DNA of 33,581 nt from Candidatus Altimarinota bacterium. Its GTDB lineage: Bacteria; Cyanobacteriota; Cyanobacteriia; Cyanobacteriales; Microcystaceae. The notes beneath the pieces are model-generated. The model worked only from the letters and a program-made list of their open reading frames with translations. It had not been told where the DNA came from and did no database searches. The position numbers and the translations under genes are program-made. Numbering within the stretch: the stretch's first letter is position 1; every line of letters starts with the position of its first letter. The stretch spans positions 1 to 33,581 of the forward strand of contig JAAUUT010000060.1 of assembly GCA_012031035.1 (NCBI GenBank). Direction: 5' to 3'. Shown here in pieces: positions 25,646-33,581 of the stretch.

Positions 25646-26740
25646 TTAAGCTAGTCTGTGTTTTAGCCAGAGAGCTAATAAAGGCATCGCCACGCGATAG
25701 CCATATTTTGCTCCATAAATTAGCCCTTTTTGCTCTAAACCCGACAATGCGCCTTGCAGTCCGCCACCTTTAGAAAGTTGGTGCTTGCGCAGGTAATCCC
25801 GTGCGTGGGGGCTATCGGTCGGATCGATCGCCAGACTTTCTAATACACGAGCTTGAATCGGAGGAAGCAACAACAGTAAAGACTCAAACGTTTGAGAGAA
25901 ATCTTCGACCAGCGCAAGGGTACTGCGATGAACGTGGTGCAATTGAATGAAATTTGATTTTTTAGATTCGAGAGCTTCTAAACGTTGTTCGAGTAAAATG
26001 CGACGAGCAAGCGCGATCGCATCTCCTAAATGTCCCTTCACGCGATCGATATATAGATCTAGGGCATCTACCTCAAATTTAAGCCCTTTAGCTGCCATTG
26101 CGTCTATTATCCAGGACTCAATCTCTTGGCGATCGAGGGGGGCGAGGGCAATTAAGTGTAAGTTACTTTCATAAGCCCAAGGTTCGGGCACGGTAGCAAC
26201 GATAACGTAATTAACGCGGCTTTGTCGATCTAATTCCTGACGCAAGTAGGCTTCCCATTCTCCTGAACGATCCCAAGAACGAATGTGAGGAAAGTTCTCA
26301 AAGACAAAGACAATTCGACAATCGAGTTGTTCTGCCATTACTTGCGGTAAGTTTAGCAAGGCTTGCAGAATCGTCCATTCTTCTCGCGCGTGAACCTGCC
26401 AGATAAATCGAGATCGATAAGTTGAAACGTTTTCTAACACCAATGGGCGATCGCGACTCCATTGTTGGACGATCGCGAGTTCGGCGGGAGTTGAGAAAAC
26501 TTCTAATAATCCCTCTGCCAATCTCTCTAAAAACCGAGAAGACGTTGTTGCTCTCAAGCAATCGATCTCCAAAACTCTTGCCCCCACCTCAAGAGCAGCA
26601 CTCCGAATGAGCGATCGCCGTCCGCTTCCTGGAATTCCTGTCACCATCAAATCGCCATCTGCTGCGAAAATTTTGCTGACCTGCTTAAGTTCTGTTTGTC
26701 TGCCGATTAAATGGTCTGGAAAAAATGGATTAGTTACCAT
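25646..26740 (-). CDS. P-loop NTPase of AAA/STAND type with degenerate Walker A and C-terminal winged-helix-like region
   Basis: A 364-residue protein. It begins with the ATPase leader LIGRQTELKQVSKIF and a P-loop-like GIPGSGRRS (35-43) in which the canonical lysine and following Ser/Thr are both arginine. A Walker B-like strand reads RIVFVFENF (141-149), with glutamate followed by asparagine. A sensor-like strand VNYVIVATVPEP and an ATPase lid-like helical region (about 215-260) follow. The last 80 residues (ARVLESLAI, LQGALSGLEQKGLIYG) look like a winged helix. Overall it resembles Orc1/Cdc6-like or STAND ATPases, but ATP hydrolysis is doubtful. It converges with the UbiB gene and diverges from pacL. 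Function unknown. Confidence 0.75.
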   Translation of the reverse strand: MVTNPFFPDHLIGRQTELKQVSKIFAADGDLMVTGIPGSGRRSLIRSAALEVGARVLEIDCLRATTSSRFLERLAEGLLEVFSTPAELAIVQQWSRDRPLVLENVSTYRSRFIWQVHAREEWTILQALLNLPQVMAEQLDCRIVFVFENFPHIRSWDRSGEWEAYLRQELDRQSRVNYVIVATVPEPWAYESNLHLIALAPLDRQEIESWIIDAMAAKGLKFEVDALDLYIDRVKGHLGDAIALARRILLEQRLEALESKKSNFIQLHHVHRSTLALVEDFSQTFESLLLLLPPIQARVLESLAIDPTDSPHARDYLRKHQLSKGGGLQGALSGLEQKGLIYGAKYGYRVAMPLLALWLKHRLA

Positions 26741-26864
26741 GTTGACCGATAAGTAGAAAGTAGAGCGATCGCCATATCGCGTAGCATGAAATTTAAGTTG
26801 GTGTAAAAAAGCAATGTTTTATTTTTATTATTTTGACATTAAATTTTTTTATCTACGCAACATC

Positions 26865-26915
26865 GATACTATTTAGTAGTATCATAAACCATTAACCGTA
26901 CTATTTTTTAGTATC
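26865..26915. promoter_or_regulatory. Two operator-like dyads upstream of pacL
   Basis: First site: GATACTA-TTTAG-TAGTATC (26865-26883), a perfect 7-bp dyad. Second: TACTA-TTTTT-TAGTA (26899-26913), followed by TC. The sites share ACTATTT...TAGTATCA and start about 33 bases apart, close to three helical turns, which suits cooperative binding of a dimeric repressor on one DNA face. They lie 36-86 bases before the pacL ATG. A TTGACA occurs at 26833-26838, but I see no well-spaced -10 box. Confidence 0.6.
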
Positions 26916-26950
26916 AGCTTATTACATATTAAGGTTAGGGAGTTCAAAGG

Positions 26951-29771
26951 ATGTCTCCTCTTGCAGAATCTAACACTGCCTCAGCTAGGGCTGAATCGAT
27001 CGCGTGGCATGCAATTGAAGCCGATAAAGCACTCGTACTTTTAGAAAGCGATCGCGCGGCGGGTTTAAAAAGCGCCCAAGTGACAGAAAACTTGAATCGT
27101 TACGGAACTAATGAACTCGTCGAGTCAGGCGGACGCAGCCCCTTTGAGATTTTAGTCGATCAGTTCAAAAACATCATGTTATTGATGCTGATCGCGGTAG
27201 CCGTCATCTCAGCCGTTTTGGATGCACGGGAATCCGTCGCATCGGGTCAGTTTGTCTTTCCCAAGGATGCAGTTGCAATTTTCACCGTTGTTTTACTCAA
27301 TGGGGTTTTGGGATACATTCAAGAAAGCGGTGCAGAAAAAGCCTTGGCAGCGCTCAAGAATATGGCTTCGTCTAAAGTACGAGCGATTAGAGACGGAAAA
27401 ACCCTAGAAGTAGAATCAAAAGAACTCGTCCCTGGAGACGTGATACTCCTAGAAGCAGGCGTAAAAGTAGCCGCTGACGGACGCATCATAGAACAAGCCA
27501 ATCTACAAATAAGAGAAGCGGCATTGACAGGAGAAGCCCACTCCGTCGATAAACAGGCAAATCTAACCCTACCAGAAGATGCACCGCTCGGCGATCGCAT
27601 TAACCTCGTCTTTTCTGGAACCGAAGTCGTGCAAGGACGGGCAACCGTTTTAGTAACGGGGACGGGAATGAATACCGAACTGGGGAAAATCGCCACAGCA
27701 CTCCAGTCCGTCGAAGCAGAACCCACCCCCTTGCAAAACGCATGGCGCAACTGGGCAATACTTTGGTTACGGGTTCGTTAATTCTCGTTGCCTTGGTTAT
27801 TATCGGCGGTTCGATTTTCCATCCCCATCTGTTTGAGGAATTCGTCAAAGTCTCCCTCAGCATGGCAGTTGCAGTCGTCCCCGAAGGCTTACCCGCCGTC
27901 ATCACCGTTACCCTAGCACTGGGAACGCAGCGCATGGTCAAGCGCAATGCGTTAATTCGCAAGCTTCCCGCCGTAGAAACCCTCGGTTCGGTGACGACCA
28001 TTTGCTCCGACAAAACCGGAACTCTGACCCAGAACAAAATGGTAGTACAAATGGTTGATACCGATAGCTGCCATCTGCGCGTCACTGGGGAAGGTTACAG
28101 TCCTGAAGGAGAATTTCAAGGCGAGGGAAGTGCTACGGAGGCGAAATCTCACCCAGAATTGCAATCCTTGATGCTGGCTTGCGTCCTGTGTAACGATGCC
28201 ATTCTGCAAAAGGAAAATAGCGAGTGGGCAATTTTAGGCGATCCAACTGAAGGCGCATTACTAGCCGTTGCAGGTAAGGCAGGACTCTTCAAACACGAGT
28301 TAGAGTACGACTTCCCTCGCGTTGCTGAGTTTCCTTTCTCCTCCGAACGCAAACGTATGAGCGTCATGGTCAAGGATGAAAAAAGAAAGATAAAAGAAGC
28401 GCTTTCTGAATTCATCATGTATACGAAAGGTTCGCCAGAATTAACTTTAGAGCGCTGTACGCATATTAAAGTCGGCGAACGCATCGAATCGATAACCGAC
28501 GACCAGCGCGATCGCATTTTGGAACAAAATAACCAAATGGCGAGTGGAGGATTGCGCGTATTGGGCTTTGCCAGCAAGCTTTTGACGGAACTTCCCCCAG
28601 AAGGGTCTGAAGATGCTTCCGAACGAGATCTTATCTGGTTGGGACTAGTAGGAATGCTAGACGCACCCCGTCCCGAAGTCCGAGATGCAGTAGCTAAGTG
28701 CGCGCGGCGGGCATTCGTCCGGTGATGATTACTGGAGATCACCAGTTAACGGCAAAAGCGATCGCCCAAGATTTAGGCATTGCGAAACCTACCGATACCG
28801 CACTTATCGGACAGCAGTTAGAACAGATGAGTCCCGAAGAACTAGAGCGAGTCGTCGAAAACGTCAGCGTCTACGCTCGCGTTTCGCCAGAACACAAATT
28901 GCGCATCGTCCAGGCACTCAGACATCGCCATCACGTCGTCGCCATGACAGGCGATGGCGTAAACGACGCACCAGCCCTAAAACAAGCCGATATCGGCGTA
29001 GCGATGGGAATTACGGGAACCGATGTTAGTAAGGAAGCTAGCGACATGGTGTTGTTAGACGATAACTTTGCAACGATCGTTGCCGCCGTCGAAGAAGGTC
29101 GCGTTGTTTATACCAATATTCGTCGCTTTATTCGCTATATTTTAGGTAGTAATATTGGGGAAGTTTTGACTATTGCGGCTGCTCCTATTTTGGGTTTGGG
29201 AGGCGTACCCCTATCACCCCTACAAATTCTGTGGATGAATTTGGTTACAGATGGGATTCCTGCGCTAGCGCTTGCGGTAGAACCTGGCAGACCGATTGTA
29301 ATGCAACAACCGCCCAAAAACCCTAAAGAAAGCATTTTTGCTAGGGGGTTGGGTTCTTATATGATTCGCATCGGGTTGGTTTTGGCGATCGTTACTATTG
29401 CGATGATGGCGTGGGCGTATAATTATACGCAACAAAATACGGCTGGTGGAACTTTAGATCCCGCTCGTTGGAAGACAATGGTATTTACAACGCTGTGTTT
29501 GGCACAGATGGGGCACGCCCTCGCCATTCGTTCTAATAGCAAATTATTCGTGCAGATCGATCCGCGTTCTAATCCGTATTTGATTGCATCGGTTGTCCTT
29601 ACTTCTCTCTTGCAACTGATGCTAATTTATATCGAACCGTTGCGGAACTTCTTTAGCACTCATTTCCTTACCTTTACAGAGTTGATGGTTTGTATTGGAT
29701 TTAGTGCTTTAATTTTTGTCTGGATTGAGCTAGAAAAATTGTTTATTCGCTGGTACAGAACTCGCGCTTAA
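26951..29771 (+). CDS. pacL: P2A-type (PacL-like) Ca2+-transporting ATPase, interrupted by two one-base frameshifts
   Basis: A calcium pump of the SERCA/PacL family. Motifs: TGEAHSVDK in the actuator domain, [20 protein letters not shown] (M4 calcium site), [13 protein letters not shown] with the phosphorylated aspartate, [36 protein letters not shown] (M5) and [12 protein letters not shown] (M6). The M4-M6 residues match the calcium-binding pattern of SERCA. The frame breaks twice. At 27735-27738 four A instead of five; one more A restores [16 protein letters not shown]. Near 28700, one missing base in AAGTGCGCGCGG; TGCCGCGCG restores [19 protein letters not shown]. With both repaired it has 940 residues, normal for the family. 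Two dyads upstream may regulate it. Confidence 0.9.
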
Positions 29772-29796
29772 TTCAATAATATAGATAGATGTTAAA

Positions 29797-29821
29797 GGCG
29801 CGAGCGATCGCGTCTTTTTTT
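29797..29821 (+). terminator. Rho-independent terminator after pacL
   Basis: GGCGCGA pairs with TCGCGTC (one G-T pair) around a GCGA loop, followed by seven T. A HIP1-like octamer (GCGATCGC) forms part of the stem. It lies 25 bases after the pacL stop. Confidence 0.85.
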
Positions 29822-29949
29822 GTCGATAAGTGAGGTTGGTAATAAAATATAAAATTACAGACATTTAGCATAGTTACCTATCGACTCCTAACAAACTTAT
29901 AGACCTGAATCTGCAAGCGATCGAACGTTATATCTTATCGGCAATTTAG

Positions 29950-32627
29950 ATGACTTTCAGAGAAAGACTCAATATTTCTCGCTTAGCTATACAATTCCCT
30001 CGCATTACTATCGCTTTCTGGATAGCTGTAAGCGTAGCGGGACTTTTGGCATTTAGTTCTCTCAAGTATGCCCTATTTCCTGATATTACCTTTCCGGTAG
30101 TCGTCGTCACCGCACAAGCACCGCTAGCAACGACGCTAGAAACTGAAAGCCAACTTACCAGACCGATTGAAGCACCTTTGCGATCGCTTGCTAAACTCGA
30201 CGAACTTTCTTCGTCTTCCTATCCCGGACAAGCGGTAGTTAAGGTTTTCTTTATCCCCGGAACGAGTATAGAATCTGCCACGGAAACGGTTAAATCTGCT
30301 TTAAAAGGCGTTTCTCTGCCGCCGAAAACGGCTTTTGAGGTCATTCCTATCGATCTTAACGAATCGGCTGCGATTAGCTATGCCATCCAAAGCGATAGCA
30401 AAAGTATCGAAGAGTTAACCGATATTGCGAATGACAAAATTATTCCTCAAATAGAGCAATTACCAGGCGTTCTCAAGGTTAATTTACTCGGAGATCCTAC
30501 GCAAAAACTGAAAAAGCTTCCTCACTTATCCCTAATTTTCCCACGCGGGTACGGTTTAACCATCGAGAAGCGATCGCCCTGCAAGTTATCAAACGCAGTA
30601 AAGCTAATACTCTCGAAGTTGTTACGGGAGTAGAACAAACCGTCCAACAAATACAGACACAATTTGGCAATCTTAAACTCATCTTAGCAGAAAGCCAAGC
30701 TGACTACATTCGCGAAGCTACTCAAGCGACAATCGACGCGCTTATTGGTGCAATTGTTCTAGCAATCTTAGTTATCTTGCCATTTTTGCGCAGTTTTAAG
30801 GCAACGTTAATCGCCGCCTTAGCAATTCCCACCTCGTTGCTAGGAACTTTTATTGTTATGGCGATCGCGGGGTTTAATTTAGAAACCATTACTCTACTTG
30901 CCTTAGCGTTGGTAATCGGGATTGTTGTGGACGATGCGATCGTCGATGTCGAAAATATTGCGCGTCACGTCGAACAAGGCGAAAAAGCCAAAGATGCTGC
31001 TATCAAAGGAACCGATGAAATTGGTTTAGCGGTAACGGCTTCTACAATCACGATCGCAGCAGTATTTTTACCCGTTGCCTTCATGGGTAATGCTGTAGGA
31101 GAGTTTTTTAAACCTTTTGGGTTGACGATTTCTGCTGCTGTTTTGTTTTCTTTACTAGTAGCGCGGACGCTATCGCCTGTTTTAGCCGTTTATTGGCTCA
31201 ATCCCAGACACAACAATACATCGCGTCTAGAAGTGTGGGAAAATTTTCAAGCGGCGATGGCGAATGCTTATCGAAAATTGTTGCGTTGGTCGCTGCACCA
31301 TCGCGGGATTGTAGTTGCGATCGCAATTTTGAGTTTGGTAGTAGGAATTGCCCTTATTCCCCTCATTCCCAAAGGTTTTATTCCCCAACTCGATCGCGGT
31401 GAATTTAATATCGTTTATACTGCTCCCTTACCCAAAATAGTAGAGCAAATTTCTCAATCTCCAACCCCCAACAATCCCCCATCTTCAAATGGTGCATTCG
31501 ATTGGATGGACGATTTGGCAAGATCTCCCGAAAGATTTTTACTGCGAAAAACCATTAAAGTCGGTCAGCAACTCGAAGAAGTAGTGCTTAAATTTCCCGA
31601 AGTCGAATCCGTTTTTACGATAGCAGGGTTGCGAGGAGAACCCAATTTAGGCAAGCTCTATGTTAGGTTAAAGCACGATCGCGACTTAACTACTGCCGAA
31701 GTCCAAGCAAAAGTGCGCGCTGCTTTACCCAACCTCAAAGGGGTGGAATCCAGCGTTGAAGATATTCCCTTCGTCCAAACCGAAGCCGAGAAACCCATTC
31801 AAATTGCAATTTTAGGAGAAAACCTCGATTTACTCAACCAAGCGGCACAAGACCTCAAAACTCGCGTCGAGAAATTGCCTGGACTAGTTGATGTAGAACT
31901 TTCCGGTCAAGAACGACAAGGAAAATTTATTTTGCAAGTCGAACGTCTCAACAGTCAAAGAGTCGTTTACTTAAGCACAAATCTTGCAAAAAATCAAGGT
32001 TTAGAAGATGCTGCTTTAAAAATCGAAGAAATTGCGCGATCGCACTTGCCACCAGGCATTAGCTTACAAAGATGGGGAAGTTCCGCACATAGTAACGACG
32101 TATTGACCAGTTTTGGCTCTACAATGGCTTTATCGGTTTTTTTAATGTTACTGGTGCTATTTTTGCTCTTTCGTCGGTTGCTCGAACCCATCGTCGTTGG
32201 TTTGTCCTTACCCTTATCGATTGTCGGAGCAATGTTAGGTCTTCTGGTGACGCAGAGCGATTTTGGCGTAATTTCGCTGCTGGGGTTGATATTCTTATTA
32301 GGTTTGCTCGATAAAAATGCGTTACTTTTGATGGATTCTACCAATCAACTGCGTCAATCGGGCTGCGATCGCGAAGAAGCTGTAATAGAAACGGGAGCTA
32401 TTCGCCTGCGACCGATTATTATGACAACCGCCTCAACCATTTTAGGAATGTTACCGATCGCGCTAGGATGGGGAGCGGGAGCCGAGTTGCGTCAACCCAT
32501 GGCAGTAGCGATTATTGGCGGATTGATAACCTCTTCTCTACTGAGTTTGCTTGTCGTCCCCGTCCTTTACACCTTACTCGAAGATCTAGCAGCAAGAAAA
32601 AAGCAGAAAAATAAGGCTTTTCTTTAA
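29950..32627 (+). CDS. Compact RND-family transporter permease, interrupted by a one-base frameshift
   Basis: A proton-driven transporter of the AcrB superfamily. Transmembrane signatures are present: ITIAFWIAVSVAGLLAFSSL (TM1), VIGIVVDDAIVDVENI (TM4 aspartate pair) and GLIFLLGLLDKNALLLMDS (TM10 lysine). The frame breaks at the A-run 30503-30507, five A instead of six; repair gives DPTQKTEKASSLIPNFPTR and an 892-residue protein, where AcrB-like proteins have about 1,040. The first periplasmic loop runs directly from VLKVNLLGDPTQ to FNHREAIALQVIK, and the second from GLVDVELSGQERQ to LSTNLAKNQGLEDAA, so both docking (DN and DC) subdomains appear absent. No membrane-fusion partner gene is adjacent. 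Substrate unknown. Confidence 0.88.
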
Positions 32628-32729
32628 TTGATTCAAAAATCTGCTCTTGAGAAGAGTATTTCAAGGATAAGAATTGTTAGTATCGACCCTAGCAAATACT
32701 CTTTAGTAATGAGGCAGGGAAGAAACACC

Positions 32730-33406
32730 ATGAAAAAGATAACAGCGATCCGCGTAGTGCTGACCTAGAAAATCGCGATTCTAGATTTTCTTCTCGACAC
32801 AATACTATTCCGACTGCTCCTCTTCCCGATCCGATTGCTAAAAGTATTGACGCGATTGTTGAATTACACGCTCAAGAAGAGCGAGATTTACCTAAACATC
32901 AACGAATATTAGAAAATATATCAGTTTTTTTTGGACGACCTGCATTTTTATATAGTTCTTCCATCGCTCTTTTGATTTGGATCTTAGGTAGCTTGCTGCG
33001 CGATCGAGGCATACTACCTTTTAATCCTCCTGCTTTTAATTTATTAGACCAAGGAATTGATGTTGCTTCTTTGTTGATTTCTACAGGCGTACTCATTCGT
33101 CAAACTCGTCAAGAAAGATTTGCCGAACAAAGAGCGCAATTAATGCTGCAACTTAATTTACTTTCCGAACAAAAAATTGCCAAACTTATCTCACTTATTG
33201 AAGAATTACGCATCGATTTACCTAATGTTAAAAATCGCCACGATCCCGAAGCAGAAGTGATGCAGCAAGCAGCAGATCCGCGTATGGTGCTAGAAACTTT
33301 ACAAGAAAATCTTTCTAAAGAACTGTCCGCAGCTAATCAAAATGAATCGACAGATAACGTAGAAAATGAAACTGCTTCAGTAACGATGGAGTCGCAAGCA
33401 ATTTAA
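32730..33406 (+). CDS. DUF1003-like membrane protein, probable one-base frameshift at the start
   Basis: The clear part of the reading frame runs from about 32733 to 33406. It contains ISVFFGRPAFLYSSSIALLIWILG, FNPPAFNLLDQGIDVASLLISTG, QTRQERFAEQRAQLMLQLNLLSEQKI and IEELRIDLPNVKNRHDPEAE, matching DUF1003 proteins, with two membrane helices in the middle and a charged helical tail. No ATG, GTG or TTG lies upstream in frame before a TTG at 32972. An ATG at 32730 with GGGA nearby is followed by five A (32733-32737); six would give MKKDNSDPRSADLE and a full 225-residue frame. The alternative is a short product starting inside the membrane segment, which is less credible. Function unknown. Confidence 0.75.
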
Positions 33407-33430
33407 AAATAACTTAATTTCTAGAAAGAA

Positions 33431-33581
33431 TTGACACTCCCGCCACTAACCGCGATCGCGGTGTAGTGGGGGATTCTTCATTCACAGAGTCTTAACTAAC
33501 TAGGCTAACGCCAAGTCCCGTCAGAACCTCTCCAGAAGCGTTTTCTAGCACGGACTGCCCGACCGCACTTATTCCTCGATT
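33431..33581 (-). mobile_element. Second tnpB element: right end and start of tnpB 3' region
   Basis: The right end shows an inner hairpin CCGCGATCGCGG (33450-33461), which is a HIP1-type octamer, inside CCACTA (33443-33448) / TAGTGG (33464-33469). Its outer tip is at about 33431 (TTGACA on the plus strand). The last 52 bases are identical to bases 1-52. Orientation is the same as the left-hand copy, so the window is flanked by two directly repeated elements. In related elements the RNA guide is transcribed from this region, with the guide taken from flanking DNA; here that would begin TTCTTTCTAGAAATTAAGTT. Confidence 0.82.
33492..33581 (-). CDS. tnpB: TnpB C-terminal fragment of the second element
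   Basis: Encodes the last residues of TnpB, ending VGQSVLENASGEVLTGLGVSLVS with a TAA stop at 33494-33492. The rest lies beyond the window. It shows what the C terminus of the left-hand copy is likely to be, although divergence between the copies outside the shared 52 bases cannot be excluded. Confidence 0.85.
   Translation of the reverse strand, partial: NRGISAVGQSVLENASGEVLTGLGVSLVS

Noticed and set aside
26833-26870. Sigma70-type promoter for pacL from TTGACA at 26833
   Set aside because: No -10-like hexamer stands at 16-18 bases; TATCTA is too close and GATACT too far.
1-33581. A 33.5-kb circular plasmid, from the identical ends
   Set aside because: The genes are chromosomal housekeeping genes, and the TM2 gene is not completed across the junction.

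Overview
The window is cyanobacterial chromosomal DNA. The evidence is frequent GCGATCGC (HIP1) octamers, an fbp-tal-zwf-opcA sugar-phosphate cluster, a ycf46-type AAA ATPase, a CYP110-like P450, UbiB-family kinase and heptamer-type short repeats such as GGGGATT. I cannot name the genus. No tRNA, rRNA or CRISPR array was seen.

Layout. (1) 1-1556: most of a tnpB-only IS200/IS605-family element that has cut a zinc-ribbon/TM2 gene. (2) 1696-6824, minus strand: recG with a coiled-coil partner gene, and the translation operon rpsB-tsf. (3) 7422-13745, plus strand: fbp, tal, an inserted ParB-like/coiled-coil gene, zwf and opcA, i.e. fructose-bisphosphatase plus the oxidative pentose phosphate enzymes and the G6PDH activator. 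(4) 13899-18131, minus strand: ycf46, an SH3 protein, a Tat-exported MBL-fold protein and a P450, tightly packed. (5) 18562-21025: cydAB, a bd-type quinol oxidase. (6) 21098-22513, minus strand: an AraC-type regulator and a DUF3291 protein. (7) 22754-26740: a GDP-mannose pyrophosphorylase, a UbiB kinase and, on the opposite strand, an unusual P-loop NTPase. (8) 26951-33406: a PacL-type Ca2+ ATPase, a compact RND transporter and a DUF1003 membrane protein. (9) 33431-33581: the right end of a second tnpB element in the same orientation.

The first and last 52 bases are identical and lie inside tnpB, so the sequence is probably a contig cut at a repeated transposon rather than a small circle: the missing half of the TM2 gene is not found at the other junction.

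The strongest unusual features are: (a) six clear single-base frameshifts, plus a probable seventh, in zwf, cydA, the AraC gene, pacL (two), the RND gene and probably the DUF1003 gene. Most are one A short in an A-run, and in each case one-base repair restores a normal full-length protein. (b) An RND transporter that appears to lack both docking subdomains and has no adjacent adaptor gene. (c) A pair of dyad operator-like sites about three helical turns apart upstream of pacL. (d) A mobile-type ParB-like gene and a dispersed palindromic repeat between tal and zwf. (e) A 45-bp tandem repeat in front of rpsB. I found no convincing wholly new multi-gene system; most of the window is housekeeping content with transposon and repeat overlays.
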